Origin: Oscillospiraceae bacterium
GTDB taxonomy: Bacteria > Bacillota > Clostridia > Oscillospirales > Oscillospiraceae
Assembly: GCA_017516065.1 (NCBI GenBank)
Contig: JAFWDQ010000028.1
Coordinates: 1 to 32,813 of the forward strand
Reading direction: 5' to 3'
Length of the DNA: 32,813 nt
Made by a program: the position numbers and the translations under genes. The notes under the pieces are model-generated. The model did not search any database, was not told where the DNA came from, and saw only the letters and a program-made list of their open reading frames with translations. Shown in pieces: positions 13,573 to 22,191 of this stretch (positions within the stretch are counted from its first letter, which is position 1; each line of letters begins with the position of its first letter).

Positions 13573-14860
13573 AACCTCCAGCCTGACCAAGTATCTTGGT
13601 TCGCTCCTGATCCTCTCCTGCGCGGCGGCGGCGCTTCTGTTCTGCTGTCTCCGATTCGGCGGCGGGGAACTGCTGGAGCGATACTTTGAGGGCTCGGATT
13701 TTCAGCATCAATACAATGAGCAGCGAATCCAAAGTTTCCTTGCCTACGTGGACGAAAACGGGCTTTCCACCGCGGATACGGAGAGTATCACCGTCTGGGT
13801 CAAAAAGCACCCCCTGATTCTGATGGAAATCTACCGTCAAAACATTCTGCGCTACTCTTCCTCGGCCCCGGAAGAACTGCTGGACAACGAAACTGAGGTC
13901 CCGTATTACGCATGGACTTCCTATTACGAGGTCCCCTTTTCCGACGGGATCGCCGAGGTGGTAATCTACGCCGACGACACCTACCGATTCTTCTCACTGC
14001 TTACGGTGGTCTCTCTCGGCGCATCGCTTTTGGCGTTCCTATTCGTTTTTCTCCGGGGCATAGGGGGGGTTGTGCAATACATCTGCCGGCTCAGCGAGGA
14101 GATCCAGGCCATGGAGAGCGGTGATCTTGACGTGCCCATTACCTTTGAGGGCAATCACGAGCTAACGCGGCTGGCGCATAGCCTGGACTCCATGCGCAAC
14201 GCCTTCAAGGTGCAGAAGGAGGAGGAAATCAATATCTTTCGTGCCAATCAGGCGATGATCACCGCCATGTCCCATGATCTGCGCACTCCCCTAACAACGC
14301 TTCAGATCTACACGGATATCCTGCGCTATAAAAAGCATGAACCCGAACAACTGGACCATTATCTGGCGACCATCGACGCAAAGGCCGCTCAGATACGTCA
14401 GCTCTCTGAAAATATATTCGAGTATTCTCTCGTTTCAAGGCACCAGCACGTCGAACTGGCGCCTCCCAGACTGTTTCGCGACGTGTTTCATGATCAGCTT
14501 TCCGCCATGGTAGCCTATCTCTCGCAGAAGCAGTTCTCGTTTGAGCTGGAGCTGGATTGGCCTAATGTGCAGATCTCCGTCAACTCGCAGTACATCAAGC
14601 GGCTCACGGACAACGTGACATCCAATATTGAAAAATACGCCTCCGCGGAACGCCCCGTTTTCATCACCGTCAGGGAAAAGGATATCGGCGCCTGTCTGAT
14701 TGTTGAAAACTCCGTGAACGTCACGCCGCCCCAACAGGAGGGGACACACATCGGCCTCGTCAACATGGAGGCCATGATGAAGAAAATGGAAGGCGAATGC
14801 CGGATCGACCAGAGCGACGCCAGCTTTCAGGTGGAGCTGTGGTTTCCCCGTGCCGATTGA
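13562..14860 (+). CDS. Membrane sensor histidine kinase
   Basis: Partner kinase of the preceding regulator, 432 residues. Transmembrane segment 1 is about 10-30, an extracytoplasmic sensor region of about 110 residues follows, and segment 2 is about 143-165. A HAMP linker (about 165-217) leads to the HisKA H-box MSHDLRTPLTTL with phosphoacceptor His238. The N-box is RLTDNVTSNIEKYA. The usual D-x-G-x-G ATP-lid motif is replaced by LIVENSVN, followed by EGTHIGLVNMEAMM, so the ATP-binding domain is atypical. The start ATG at 13562 overlaps the regulator gene by 11 bases; a second ATG follows at once. The signal is unknown. VanS-like cell-envelope sensing is a reasonable guess given the adjacent lipoprotein, but nothing in the sequence proves it. 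Confidence 0.9.
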   Translation: MMNKTSSLTKYLGSLLILSCAAAALLFCCLRFGGGELLERYFEGSDFQHQYNEQRIQSFLAYVDENGLSTADTESITVWVKKHPLILMEIYRQNILRYSSSAPEELLDNETEVPYYAWTSYYEVPFSDGIAEVVIYADDTYRFFSLLTVVSLGASLLAFLFVFLRGIGGVVQYICRLSEEIQAMESGDLDVPITFEGNHELTRLAHSLDSMRNAFKVQKEEEINIFRANQAMITAMSHDLRTPLTTLQIYTDILRYKKHEPEQLDHYLATIDAKAAQIRQLSENIFEYSLVSRHQHVELAPPRLFRDVFHDQLSAMVAYLSQKQFSFELELDWPNVQISVNSQYIKRLTDNVTSNIEKYASAERPVFITVREKDIGACLIVENSVNVTPPQQEGTHIGLVNMEAMMKKMEGECRIDQSDASFQVELWFPRAD

Positions 14861-14896
14861 CCCCTTTCATTCTCTTCCCACGCCAGCTGCGATACA

Positions 14897-14936
14897 AAAA
14901 CAACCCCCGCGAACGATTCGCGGGGGTTGTCGGTTT
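14897..14936. terminator. Bidirectional terminator between the kinase gene and the his operon
   Basis: A near-perfect stem ACAACCCCCGCGAA/TTCGCGGGGGTTGT (14900-14913, 14917-14930). It is flanked by TTTTT after CGG on the plus strand and by TTTTT at once on the minus strand. It serves both convergent operons. Confidence 0.92.
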
Positions 14937-14956
14937 TTCTGATTTCTTATAGATTC

Positions 14957-15754
14957 TTACAGATCTGTCATGACATAGCCCTCCCGGGTGAGAAAGGCGC
15001 GGTCTTGAAACCCGCAGTCCCTCGCCAGAGCGGCGGCCTCGTCGAAAGCGCAGGCCAGGCCCTGCGGACTGTGAGCGTCGCCGGAGAGGATGATCTCTTC
15101 CCCCAGCTCATGCCACCGGCGCAGCAGGAACGGCGCCGGATAGGGCACGGCGCGATAGCCCCGGCTCATGGCGCCGGTGTTGATCTCCAGCAGCAGGTCC
15201 CGGCCCGCGAGGCCCTCCAGAGCCTCCAGCGCCGCCGCCCGGTACCGGGGATCCTCCTCGTCGATGAGACCGAACTTGGTCAGCAGGTCGAAGTGGCCGA
15301 TGATCCGCACGCCGGGCAGATCCGGCAGCTTCTCGTACTGCCGGAAATAGGCCCGGGCCAGAGCCAGCGGGTCGCCGCCGAAGTGCCTCCCGATCCCCTC
15401 CTGCAGAAGCGGACGGGTATCGTCCACGCTGACGTAGTCCTCCCCGACCCGGACATAGTGGATGGAGCCCACAGCGTAGTCCGGTCGGAAGGGGACATTT
15501 TCACCGAAGAGGTCCAGCTCCGCACCGAGAAGGATGTCCATTCGTCCGGCATATTCCGCTACCAGCGCGCGGACCTCCGCGGCATACGCCGCCGCCGCCT
15601 CGGGGGACATGCAGTAACCGGGATCGAAGGGCGTGAAGGCGTGGCCGGTAAAGCCCAGAGCGGTGAAGCCCCGGGCCGATGCCGCCTCTGCCATCTGCCT
15701 CGGCGTGGCCTCGCCGTCGCAGTAACAGGTGTGGACGTGAAAATCCCCGATCAC
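14957..15754 (-). CDS. hisJ: Histidinol-phosphatase, PHP family
   Basis: Removes phosphate from histidinol phosphate, the step before HisD in histidine synthesis. The 265-residue product is a PHP-fold metal phosphatase (HisJ/HisK type), unrelated to the HAD-type phosphatase of enteric HisB. Metal-ligand motifs are visible: [11 protein letters not shown] at the N-terminus, FTGHA, GAELD, VGSIHYV, IIGHFDL and SGDAHSPQG. The start is GTG at 15752-15754, 8 nt after AGGAG; it overlaps the hisIE stop (GTGA). It is the last gene of the his operon and supplies the one activity missing from the monofunctional HisB here. The operon ends 20-60 bases further on at a strong terminator. Confidence 0.92.
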   Translation of the reverse strand: MIGDFHVHTCYCDGEATPRQMAEAASARGFTALGFTGHAFTPFDPGYCMSPEAAAAYAAEVRALVAEYAGRMDILLGAELDLFGENVPFRPDYAVGSIHYVRVGEDYVSVDDTRPLLQEGIGRHFGGDPLALARAYFRQYEKLPDLPGVRIIGHFDLLTKFGLIDEEDPRYRAAALEALEGLAGRDLLLEINTGAMSRGYRAVPYPAPFLLRRWHELGEEIILSGDAHSPQGLACAFDEAAALARDCGFQDRAFLTREGYVMTDL

Positions 15755-16395
15755 GTCATTTTCTCCTGTTTGACCTTCTTGTCGATGACGTGGCGGGAGG
15801 CCAGCTCCGTCTTCAGGTCGTCCAGAGAGATGCCCATCTGCACCATCAGCACCATGGCGTGATAGGCCAGGTCCGCCAGCTCGTAGATCGTCTCCCGCTT
15901 GTCGTCGGCCTTGGCGGCGATGATGACCTCGGTGCTCTCCTCGCCCACCTTCTTGAGGATCTTGTCGATGCCCTTTTCAAAGAGATAGGTGGTGTAGGAG
16001 CCCTCCTTTTTCTCCGTCCTGCGTCCGTCGATGAGCCGCATCAGGCCCTCGTAGGAGAAAGGCTCCGCCTCCTCCGTCTCGCAGATGGTACGGAAGAAGC
16101 AGGACGTCTCCCCCGTATGGCAGGCGGGGCCGTCGGGCCGGACCCGTACCAGCAGGGTGTCGGCGTCACAGTCGGCGGACACGGATACGATGTGCTGCAC
16201 GTTCCCCGAGGTCTCGCCCTTGCGCCACAGTTCCTGTCGGGATCGGGACCAGAAACAGGTCCGGCCCTCCCGGAGGCTGATCTCCAGGCTCTCCCGGTTC
16301 ATATAGGCCATCATCAGCACCTGGCCCGTCTCCGCGTCGGTGACGATGGCGGGGATGAGGCCTTTGTCGTCAAATTTCAGCTCGTCCAGATTCAT
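15751..16395 (-). CDS. hisI: Bifunctional phosphoribosyl-AMP cyclohydrolase / phosphoribosyl-ATP pyrophosphohydrolase
   Basis: Performs steps two and three of histidine synthesis in one chain (HisIE fusion, 214 residues). The N-terminal HisI part (about 1-112) shows [33 protein letters not shown], the metal site [10 protein letters not shown] and the Cys motif [11 protein letters not shown]. The C-terminal HisE part (about 120-205) shows [31 protein letters not shown] and the MazG-like helix [13 protein letters not shown]. The start at 16393-16395 is chosen for AAGGAG six nt upstream; the frame stays open a further eight codons without support. It begins 20 bases after hisF and overlaps the phosphatase gene at its end. 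Confidence 0.95.
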   Translation of the reverse strand: MNLDELKFDDKGLIPAIVTDAETGQVLMMAYMNRESLEISLREGRTCFWSRSRQELWRKGETSGNVQHIVSVSADCDADTLLVRVRPDGPACHTGETSCFFRTICETEEAEPFSYEGLMRLIDGRRTEKKEGSYTTYLFEKGIDKILKKVGEESTEVIIAAKADDKRETIYELADLAYHAMVLMVQMGISLDDLKTELASRHVIDKKVKQEKMT

Positions 16396-16415
16396 AACGT
16401 TCTCCTTAGAAAAGG

Positions 16416-17174
16416 TCAAAGCCGCATGGGGATGCCGTCGGCGGCCAGGACCCGTTTGAGCTCTCTGATGTCCACCTCGCCGAAGTGGAAGATGGACGCG
16501 GCAAGGCCGGCGTCCACCCGGGGCAGGGTGTGGAACAGGGTCTTGAAATGCTCCATGCTGCCCGCGCCGCCGGAGGCGATGACCGGAACATCCACGGCGC
16601 TGCTCACCGCCTCAAGCATCTCCAGATCGAAGCCGTTCTTTACGCCGTCGGCGTCCATGCTGTTGAGGACGATCTCGCCGGCGCCCAGCGCCACGCCCCG
16701 GCGGATCCACTCCACTGCGTCCAGACCGGTGTCCTCCCGGCCGCCCTTGGCGAAGACCCGGAACTGACCGTCCGCCCGCTTGGCGTCCACGGACAGGACC
16801 ACGCACTGGGACCCGTACCGCAGGGCGCCCTCGCGGATGAGATCGGGGTTCTTCAGAGCGCCGGAGTTGACGCTGACCTTGTCCGCGCCGCAGCGGAGCA
16901 CCCGGTCGAAGTCGTCCAGCGTGTTGATGCCGCCCCCTACCGTCAGGGGGATGAAGACCCGGGAGGCGGTCTCCCGGAGGATGTCCGTAAAGATGCCCCG
17001 GCCCTCGGCGGAGGCGGTGATATCGTAGAACACCAGCTCATCCGCGCCGCCCCGGCTGTACTGCTCCGCCAGATCCACCGGCGAGGCCACGTCCTTTACG
17101 TTGGCGAAATTCACGCCCTTGACCACCTTGCCGTTGCGCACGTCAAGACACGGGATGATGCGCTTCGTCACCAT
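16416..17174 (-). CDS. hisF: Imidazole glycerol phosphate synthase, cyclase subunit
   Basis: TIM-barrel cyclase that joins ammonia delivered by HisH to PRFAR, giving imidazole glycerol phosphate and AICAR. At 252 residues it has the family's usual length. Visible features: [16 protein letters not shown] with catalytic Asp11, the phosphate-binding loop [21 protein letters not shown], the second catalytic Asp in LSVDAKR near residue 130, [12 protein letters not shown], and IASGGAGS. The ATG lies six bases after the hisA stop, and its ribosome binding site (GGAGGGG) is within the end of hisA, so translation is coupled to hisA. Confidence 0.97.
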   Translation of the reverse strand: MVTKRIIPCLDVRNGKVVKGVNFANVKDVASPVDLAEQYSRGGADELVFYDITASAEGRGIFTDILRETASRVFIPLTVGGGINTLDDFDRVLRCGADKVSVNSGALKNPDLIREGALRYGSQCVVLSVDAKRADGQFRVFAKGGREDTGLDAVEWIRRGVALGAGEIVLNSMDADGVKNGFDLEMLEAVSSAVDVPVIASGGAGSMEHFKTLFHTLPRVDAGLAASIFHFGEVDIRELKRVLAADGIPMRL

Positions 17175-17180
17175 GGCCGC

Positions 17181-17903
17181 TTACCCCTCCCTCGCCGCGG
17201 CGAGGGCGTCGGCCAGGCTCAGGTTCCCCTCATAGAGAGCCTTGCCCAAAATGGCGCCCGCCACCTTCGTTTTCGCCAATCTGCGGATGTCGTCCAGGGT
17301 GGTGACACCGCCGGAGGCGATGAAATCCATGCCGAAGATCTCTGCATACTCCGCATAGAAATGACAGCTCACGCCCTCCAGCATGCCGTCCTTGGCGATG
17401 TTGGTGGCGATGACGGTCTTCACGCCACGCTGCTCCATGTCGGTGCAGAAGTCGAAGCACCCCAGCTCCGTGTCCTCCGTCCAGCCCTTCACCGCCAGCA
17501 CGTTTTTGCGAAAATCCATGCCCACGGCGATGCTGTCCCGTCCGAATTCCTTGAGCATATCGGACACGAAGTCGGGATTGGTGGCCGCCGCGGTACCCAG
17601 AATGGTCCGCATGACGCCGGCGTCCAGATAGCGCCGGATGATCTCCTGACTGCGGATCCCGCCGCCCACCTCCACCTGCAGGTCTGTCTCCTTTACGATG
17701 GCGGCGATGACGTCAAAGTTGGGGGTCCGGCCGCTCTTGGCCCCCTCCAGGTCCACCACGTGGAGATATTTCGCTCCGGCGGCGGCAAATTCCCGGGCCA
17801 GGGCCGCGGGGTCCTCGCTGTAGACGACCATGCGCTGATAGTCGCCCTGGGTCAGGCGCACGGCCTTTCCGTCATAGAGATCGATGGCGGGAAAAAGTTC
17901 CAT
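17181..17903 (-). CDS. hisA: ProFAR isomerase (HisA)
   Basis: Opens the aminoaldose ProFAR to the aminoketose PRFAR by an Amadori rearrangement; a (beta/alpha)8 barrel homologous to HisF. The 240-residue protein has LFPAIDLYDGKAVRL with catalytic Asp8, HVVDLEGAKSG, the first phosphate loop VEVGGGIRS, VGMDFRKN near residue 130, and the second loop FIASGGVTTLDDI, with GAILGKALYEG at the end. AAGGAG is 8 nt before the ATG. It sits between hisH (51 bases upstream, the largest gap within the operon) and hisF. In spite of the gap no promoter or terminator is obvious there. Confidence 0.97.
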   Translation of the reverse strand: MELFPAIDLYDGKAVRLTQGDYQRMVVYSEDPAALAREFAAAGAKYLHVVDLEGAKSGRTPNFDVIAAIVKETDLQVEVGGGIRSQEIIRRYLDAGVMRTILGTAAATNPDFVSDMLKEFGRDSIAVGMDFRKNVLAVKGWTEDTELGCFDFCTDMEQRGVKTVIATNIAKDGMLEGVSCHFYAEYAEIFGMDFIASGGVTTLDDIRRLAKTKVAGAILGKALYEGNLSLADALAAAREG

Positions 17904-17954
17904 ACTGTTTTCTCCTTACTGTGTCGTTGTCTCGTCCCGCGTGGGACCCCGGGG

Positions 17955-18566
17955 TCAATAGTCGCAGAAGGCCTTTAAAATGCGCAGGCCCACCTCACCG
18001 CTCTTCTCCGGGTGGAACTGGGTGCCCATGACGTTCCCGCTGGCCACGGCGGCGGTCCTGGGACCGCCGTAATCGGTGGTGGCGATCAGGGCGCTGCCGC
18101 AGTCCACGGCGTGGTAGGAGTGGACGAAATAGACGTACTCCCCCTCCTCCACCTGCCGGAACAGCGGGTGACGGCCGTTTTCGAATTTCAGGGCGTTCCA
18201 GCCGATCTGGGGCAGCTTGAGTCCCTGCTCCACGGCATTGTCCATATAGCGTACGCAGCCGGGGATCAGACCCAGGCCCTCATATTCGCCGAACTCATAG
18301 CTGCGCTCCAGCAGCATCTGCATGCCGAGGCAGACCCCCAGCAGGGGTTTCCCCGCGGCGGTCTCCTCGCACAGGACTTTGTCCAGGCCGGTGGCACGGA
18401 GCTTCGCCACGGCGTCGGAAAAGGCGCCGACGCCGGGCAGCAGCAGACGGTCGGCACGGCGCAGGCCGGCCTCGTCCCCCACCACATCCGCTTCCACGCC
18501 CAGAAAACGCAGAGAGCTGATCAGCGAAAACAGGTTGCCCACGCCGTAGTCAATGATTGCCAGCAT
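17955..18566 (-). CDS. hisH: Imidazole glycerol phosphate synthase, glutamine amidotransferase subunit
   Basis: Class I glutaminase that releases ammonia from glutamine and passes it through the HisF barrel. The 203-residue protein shows IDYGVGNLFSL, LPGVGAFSDA, the nucleophile elbow GVCLGMQ with Cys79, PQIGWNAL, YFVHSYH, and the His-Glu pair in GTQFHPEKSG. The start ATG shares one base with the hisB stop (TAATG), with GGGAG nearby in the end of hisB; this is classical translational coupling. Confidence 0.97.
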   Translation of the reverse strand: MLAIIDYGVGNLFSLISSLRFLGVEADVVGDEAGLRRADRLLLPGVGAFSDAVAKLRATGLDKVLCEETAAGKPLLGVCLGMQMLLERSYEFGEYEGLGLIPGCVRYMDNAVEQGLKLPQIGWNALKFENGRHPLFRQVEEGEYVYFVHSYHAVDCGSALIATTDYGGPRTAAVASGNVMGTQFHPEKSGEVGLRILKAFCDY

Positions 18567-19153
18567 TACAGCACTCCCTTGGTGGAAGGTACGCGGCCGG
18601 TGGCGCCGGGATCCAGCTCCACAGCCTGCCGCAGCGCCCGGCCCATGGCCTTGAAGGCGCCCTCAATGATGTGGTGGGAATTTTTGCCCGCCAGCTGCTG
18701 AATGTGCAGCGTCACGCCGGAGGTCCGGGCAAAGGCGATGAAAAACTCCTCCGCCAGCTCCGTGTCAAAATTTCCCACCTTCTGGGTGGGCAGCTCCAAT
18801 CCGCCGCAGAACATGCCCCGGCCGGAGCAGTCCGCCGCGCAGAGGATCAGCGCCTCGTCCATGGGCAGCGTGACGCTGCCATAGCGGCGGATGCCGGTCT
18901 TGTCGCCCAGAGCCTCGGCAAAGGCCTGGCCCAGGCAGATGCCGACATCCTCCACGGTGTGGTGGAAGTCCACCCAGATATCGCCCTTGGCCTCCACGGT
19001 CAGGTCAAAATTGCCGTGGCTTGCAAGCAGGGTGAGCATGTGGTCCAGAAAATCCACACCTGTGTTGCTTTTGCCGCTGCCGCCGCCGTCCAGTCCCAGG
19101 GTGAGTGTCACCACGGTCTCGGCGGTGGTCCGGCTTACCGTACTGCTTCGCAT
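18566..19153 (-). CDS. hisB: Imidazoleglycerol-phosphate dehydratase (monofunctional)
   Basis: Dehydrates imidazole glycerol phosphate to imidazole acetol phosphate; Mn-dependent, forming a 24-mer in known members. The 195-residue protein is the monofunctional form without the HAD phosphatase domain of E. coli HisB. Metal-binding motifs appear as two related pairs: FLDHML ... SHG and [11 protein letters not shown] in the first half, and EFF with [12 protein letters not shown] in the second. GGAGG lies 8 nt before the ATG and overlaps the end of hisC; only three bases separate the hisC stop from this start. Confidence 0.97.
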   Translation of the reverse strand: MRSSTVSRTTAETVVTLTLGLDGGGSGKSNTGVDFLDHMLTLLASHGNFDLTVEAKGDIWVDFHHTVEDVGICLGQAFAEALGDKTGIRRYGSVTLPMDEALILCAADCSGRGMFCGGLELPTQKVGNFDTELAEEFFIAFARTSGVTLHIQQLAGKNSHHIIEGAFKAMGRALRQAVELDPGATGRVPSTKGVL

Positions 19154-19156
19154 CGA

Positions 19157-20218
19157 TCATCCCTCCAAAATTTGTTTCAGAGTCTGGAGCAGCGCGTCCA
19201 TCTGTTCCGGGGTGCCGACGGTGATACGCAGCCAGTCCGCTGTCCGCGGTCTGTTGAACCACCGCACCAGCACGCCACGGTCCCGCAGGGCCTGATAGAG
19301 CTCGCCGCCGCCTGTCTTCGGGTGCCTGGCAAAGAGAAAGTTTCCTTGGGATCGCGTAAGTGTAAAGCCCATGGCCGCCATGGCCCGGGCGGTATCCTCC
19401 CGTGTCTGCATGATGCGGCGGCAGTTGTCCTGATAATACGCCGCGTCCTCCAGAGCCGCCTCCCCGGCGGCCGCGGTCAGACGGTTGATGTTGTAGGGGT
19501 TGATGGAGTAGCGCATCTTCTCCAGGTCCTCGATGAGGCACCTGCAGGCCACACCGAAACCCAGCCGGGCTCCCGCCATGGAGCGGGATTTGGAGAAGGT
19601 CTGCACCACCAGAAGATTGTCGTATTTCGCCGTCAGGGGCGCGGCGCTGACGCCGCCGAAGTCCACGTAGGCCTCGTCCACCACCACGACCCGGTCCGGA
19701 TTTGCCCGGAGGATCGCCTCGACGGTCTCCAGCGGCAGGGACAGTCCTGTGGGGGCGTTGGGGTTGGCCAGCACCACCATGGCGTCGTTCTTCATGTAAT
19801 CCGCCGGATCCACGGTGAAGTCCTCCCGGAGGGGCTGCTCCCGGAAGGGAATGCCGTAGAGCCGGGCGAAGACGGGATAAAAACCGTAGGTCACGTCGGG
19901 GAACACCGCGCCGTGGGTCCCGTCACAGAAGGCCAGAAAGGCCATGGACAGCACCTCGTCGGAGCCGTTGCCCAGGAGAATGTTCTCTCTCCCTACGCCG
20001 CAGGCGTCCGCCAGCAGCTGACGCAGCCGGGTATAATCCGGGTTGGGATAGAGCTGCAGCGCCTCGATCTCCCCGTCCATGAGGCGCCGGCGCACGCTCG
20101 GAGAGGGCGGATAAGGGGACTCGTTGGTGTTGAGCTTGATATACTGCATATCCTGGGGCTGTTCGCCGGGAACGTAGGCCTCCAGAGAGGCGAAGCGGTC
20201 GCTGAGAAACCGGCTCAT
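19157..20218 (-). CDS. hisC: Histidinol-phosphate aminotransferase
   Basis: PLP enzyme that transfers the amino group of glutamate to imidazole acetol phosphate. The 353-residue fold-type I protein has KLNTNESPYPPSP near the N-terminus, LGNGSDEVLSMAF, LANPNAPTGLSL, VVVDEAYVDFGG, and the PLP lysine in QTFSKSRSMAGARLGFG (around residue 210), with the Arg-containing WLRITVG near the C-terminus. The ATG overlaps the hisD stop (ATGA). All catalytic stretches look intact. Confidence 0.96.
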   Translation of the reverse strand: MSRFLSDRFASLEAYVPGEQPQDMQYIKLNTNESPYPPSPSVRRRLMDGEIEALQLYPNPDYTRLRQLLADACGVGRENILLGNGSDEVLSMAFLAFCDGTHGAVFPDVTYGFYPVFARLYGIPFREQPLREDFTVDPADYMKNDAMVVLANPNAPTGLSLPLETVEAILRANPDRVVVVDEAYVDFGGVSAAPLTAKYDNLLVVQTFSKSRSMAGARLGFGVACRCLIEDLEKMRYSINPYNINRLTAAAGEAALEDAAYYQDNCRRIMQTREDTARAMAAMGFTLTRSQGNFLFARHPKTGGGELYQALRDRGVLVRWFNRPRTADWLRITVGTPEQMDALLQTLKQILEG

Positions 20219-21495
20219 TTCCTCCCCTCCTCGAAGCGGACCGTCACGCTGCGGGCGTGGGCGGTAAGGCCCTCCTCCCGGGCGAAGCGGTCGATCTTTC
20301 CGCTGACCGCCTCCAGCGCATCGGCGGAATACTGGATATAAGAGGTCCGCTTGATGAAATCATATACCGACAGAGGGCTGGCAAACCGGGCCGTGCCGGA
20401 TGTGGGCAGCGTGTGGTTGGGCCCGGCAAAATAGTCCCCCAGTGCCTCGGGGCTGTTCCGGCCCAGAAAGACGCTGCCGGCGTTGCGGACATCCTCCAGA
20501 TACCGCATGGCATCCTCCAGACACAGCTCCAGATGCTCCGGGGCGATGCGGTTTGCCATGGCGATTGCCTCCTCTACGGAGCGGACCACGATGATCTTGC
20601 CGTTGTTCTCGATGGAGGCCCGGGCGATCTCCTCCCGCTCCAACAGGGGGAGCTGCAGTTCCAGCTCCGCCGCCACGGCCTCCGCCAGGGCGATGCTGTC
20701 GGTCACCAGCACGGCGGTGGCCATCCTGTCGTGCTCCGCCTGGGCCAGCATATCCGCCGCCACAAAGCGGGCCTCCGCCCTGCCGTCGGCCACGATCAGG
20801 ACCTCGCTGGGACCGGCGATCATGTCGATATCCACCTGGCCGTAGACCAGCCGCTTGGCCTGGGCCACGAACCGGTTGCCGGGACCCACGATCTTATCCA
20901 CTCTGGGGACGGTCTCCGTGCCGTAGGCCAGGGCCGCCACCGCCTGAGCGCCGCCGACCCGGAAGATCCGGTCCACGCCGGCGATCTTCGCCGCGGCCAG
21001 GATCACGGGCCGGATCACGCCGTTTTTCGCCGGGGTGACCATGATGATCTCCCCCACGCCGGCGATCTTTGCCGGGATGCAGTCCATCAGCACCGTGGAG
21101 GGATAGCTGGCCGTGCCGCCGGGCACGTACAGGCCCACCCTCTGCAGAGGCATGACCTTCTGCCCCAGAACGATCCCTTCTTTATCCGTGACGGAGAAGC
21201 CCTCCAGCACCTGATGACGGTGGAACCGGCGGATATTCTCCGCGGCCTCCTCCAGGACGGCCAGCAGCTCCGGGTCCACGGAGGCGACTGCCTCTTCCCA
21301 CTCCTCCCGGGAGACCTCCAGTTCCTTCGGCGCGCCGCCGTCGAATTTCTCGCTGTAGTCCCGCAGCGCACTGTCGCCCCGCTGACGCACCGCCGCAAGG
21401 ATTTCCGTCACGGCCGCCGTCACATCGGCTTCCTGAACATCCCGCAGCAGGACGTCCGCATCGGATAATCCTTCCGCTCTCATGATCCGGATCAT
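20215..21495 (-). CDS. hisD: Histidinol dehydrogenase
   Basis: Zinc enzyme that oxidises histidinol to histidine with two NAD, the last step of the pathway. The 426-residue protein has VGLYVPGGTASYPSTVLM, VGGAQAVAALAYGTETVP, KIVGPGNRFVAQAKR, IDMIAGPSEVLIVAD, the QAEHD motif, and GPNHTLPTSGTARFASPLS, all conserved in HisD. The start at 21493-21495 is chosen for AGGAG 8 nt upstream; this gives MIRIMRAEG at the N-terminus and the usual family length. A longer in-frame opening of 17 codons runs into the hisG-hisD gap without a ribosome binding site. The gap to hisG is 60 bases. Confidence 0.96.
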   Translation of the reverse strand: MIRIMRAEGLSDADVLLRDVQEADVTAAVTEILAAVRQRGDSALRDYSEKFDGGAPKELEVSREEWEEAVASVDPELLAVLEEAAENIRRFHRHQVLEGFSVTDKEGIVLGQKVMPLQRVGLYVPGGTASYPSTVLMDCIPAKIAGVGEIIMVTPAKNGVIRPVILAAAKIAGVDRIFRVGGAQAVAALAYGTETVPRVDKIVGPGNRFVAQAKRLVYGQVDIDMIAGPSEVLIVADGRAEARFVAADMLAQAEHDRMATAVLVTDSIALAEAVAAELELQLPLLEREEIARASIENNGKIIVVRSVEEAIAMANRIAPEHLELCLEDAMRYLEDVRNAGSVFLGRNSPEALGDYFAGPNHTLPTSGTARFASPLSVYDFIKRTSYIQYSADALEAVSGKIDRFAREEGLTAHARSVTVRFEEGRK

Positions 21496-21555
21496 CCCCG
21501 TCACTCCTTTCCTCTGTATTGTCTCATTATCGGAGCAAAATTGCAAGCTCCGACG

Positions 21556-22191
21556 TCAATTTTCAGCCACAAGCGCCCGCATCTGCTCCAGCATGCTCTC
21601 GATGCGCCGGTGCTTGAAGCGGTAGCCCGCCTTGTTGGCAATGAGCCGGGCGCTGATGGGCACCACGTCCGCCAGGGGCTCCAGACCGTTTTCCTTCAGC
21701 GTCTTGCCGGTTTCCACGATATCCACGATCACGTCGGACAGCTCCACCAGCGGTGCGATCTCGATGGAGCCGTTGAGCTTGATGATCTCGATCTCACGGC
21801 TCTGGCTGGCATAGTAGTTCCGGGCAATATTGGGGAATTTCGTCGCCACGCGCAGGGTCCGGTCCGTCCGGCGGTCGGCCCCCCTGGGGCCTGCCACCGC
21901 CATACGGCACTTGCCGATCCCCAGGTCCAGCAGCTCATAGACGTCGGGCTCCTGCTCCAGCAGGATGTCCTTGCCCACCACGCCGATGTCCGCTGCGCCA
22001 CGCTCCACGTAGATGGCCACGTCCGCGGGCTTGGCCCAGAAGTAGCGGACGCGGTTGGCCTCGTTTTCAAAAATCAGCCGGCGGTTCTCCTCCAGAATAT
22101 CCGGGCAGGCGAAGCCGATCCTCTCGAAGAGGGCATAGGCTTTCTCCCCCAGGCGCCCCTTGGGCAGGGCGATATTCACATAATCCGTCAT
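21556..22191 (-). CDS. hisG: ATP phosphoribosyltransferase, short form
   Basis: Catalyses the first committed step, joining ATP and PRPP to phosphoribosyl-ATP. At 211 residues it is the short form without the C-terminal histidine-binding regulatory domain, so it needs HisZ for activity and feedback control. Visible: IALPKGRLGEKAY at the N-terminus, AKPADVAIYVERGAADIG, VVGKDILLE, the region LRVATKFPNIARNYY, and the PRPP loop ELSDVIVDIVETGKTLKENG. The ATG overlaps the hisZ stop (ATGA). Confidence 0.97.
   Translation of the reverse strand: MTDYVNIALPKGRLGEKAYALFERIGFACPDILEENRRLIFENEANRVRYFWAKPADVAIYVERGAADIGVVGKDILLEQEPDVYELLDLGIGKCRMAVAGPRGADRRTDRTLRVATKFPNIARNYYASQSREIEIIKLNGSIEIAPLVELSDVIVDIVETGKTLKENGLEPLADVVPISARLIANKAGYRFKHRRIESMLEQMRALVAEN

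Noticed and set aside
18557-20341. Plus-strand frame of 594 codons opposite hisB-hisC-hisD
   Set aside because: Antisense shadow of three conserved his genes; it would cross their junctions with no start signal.
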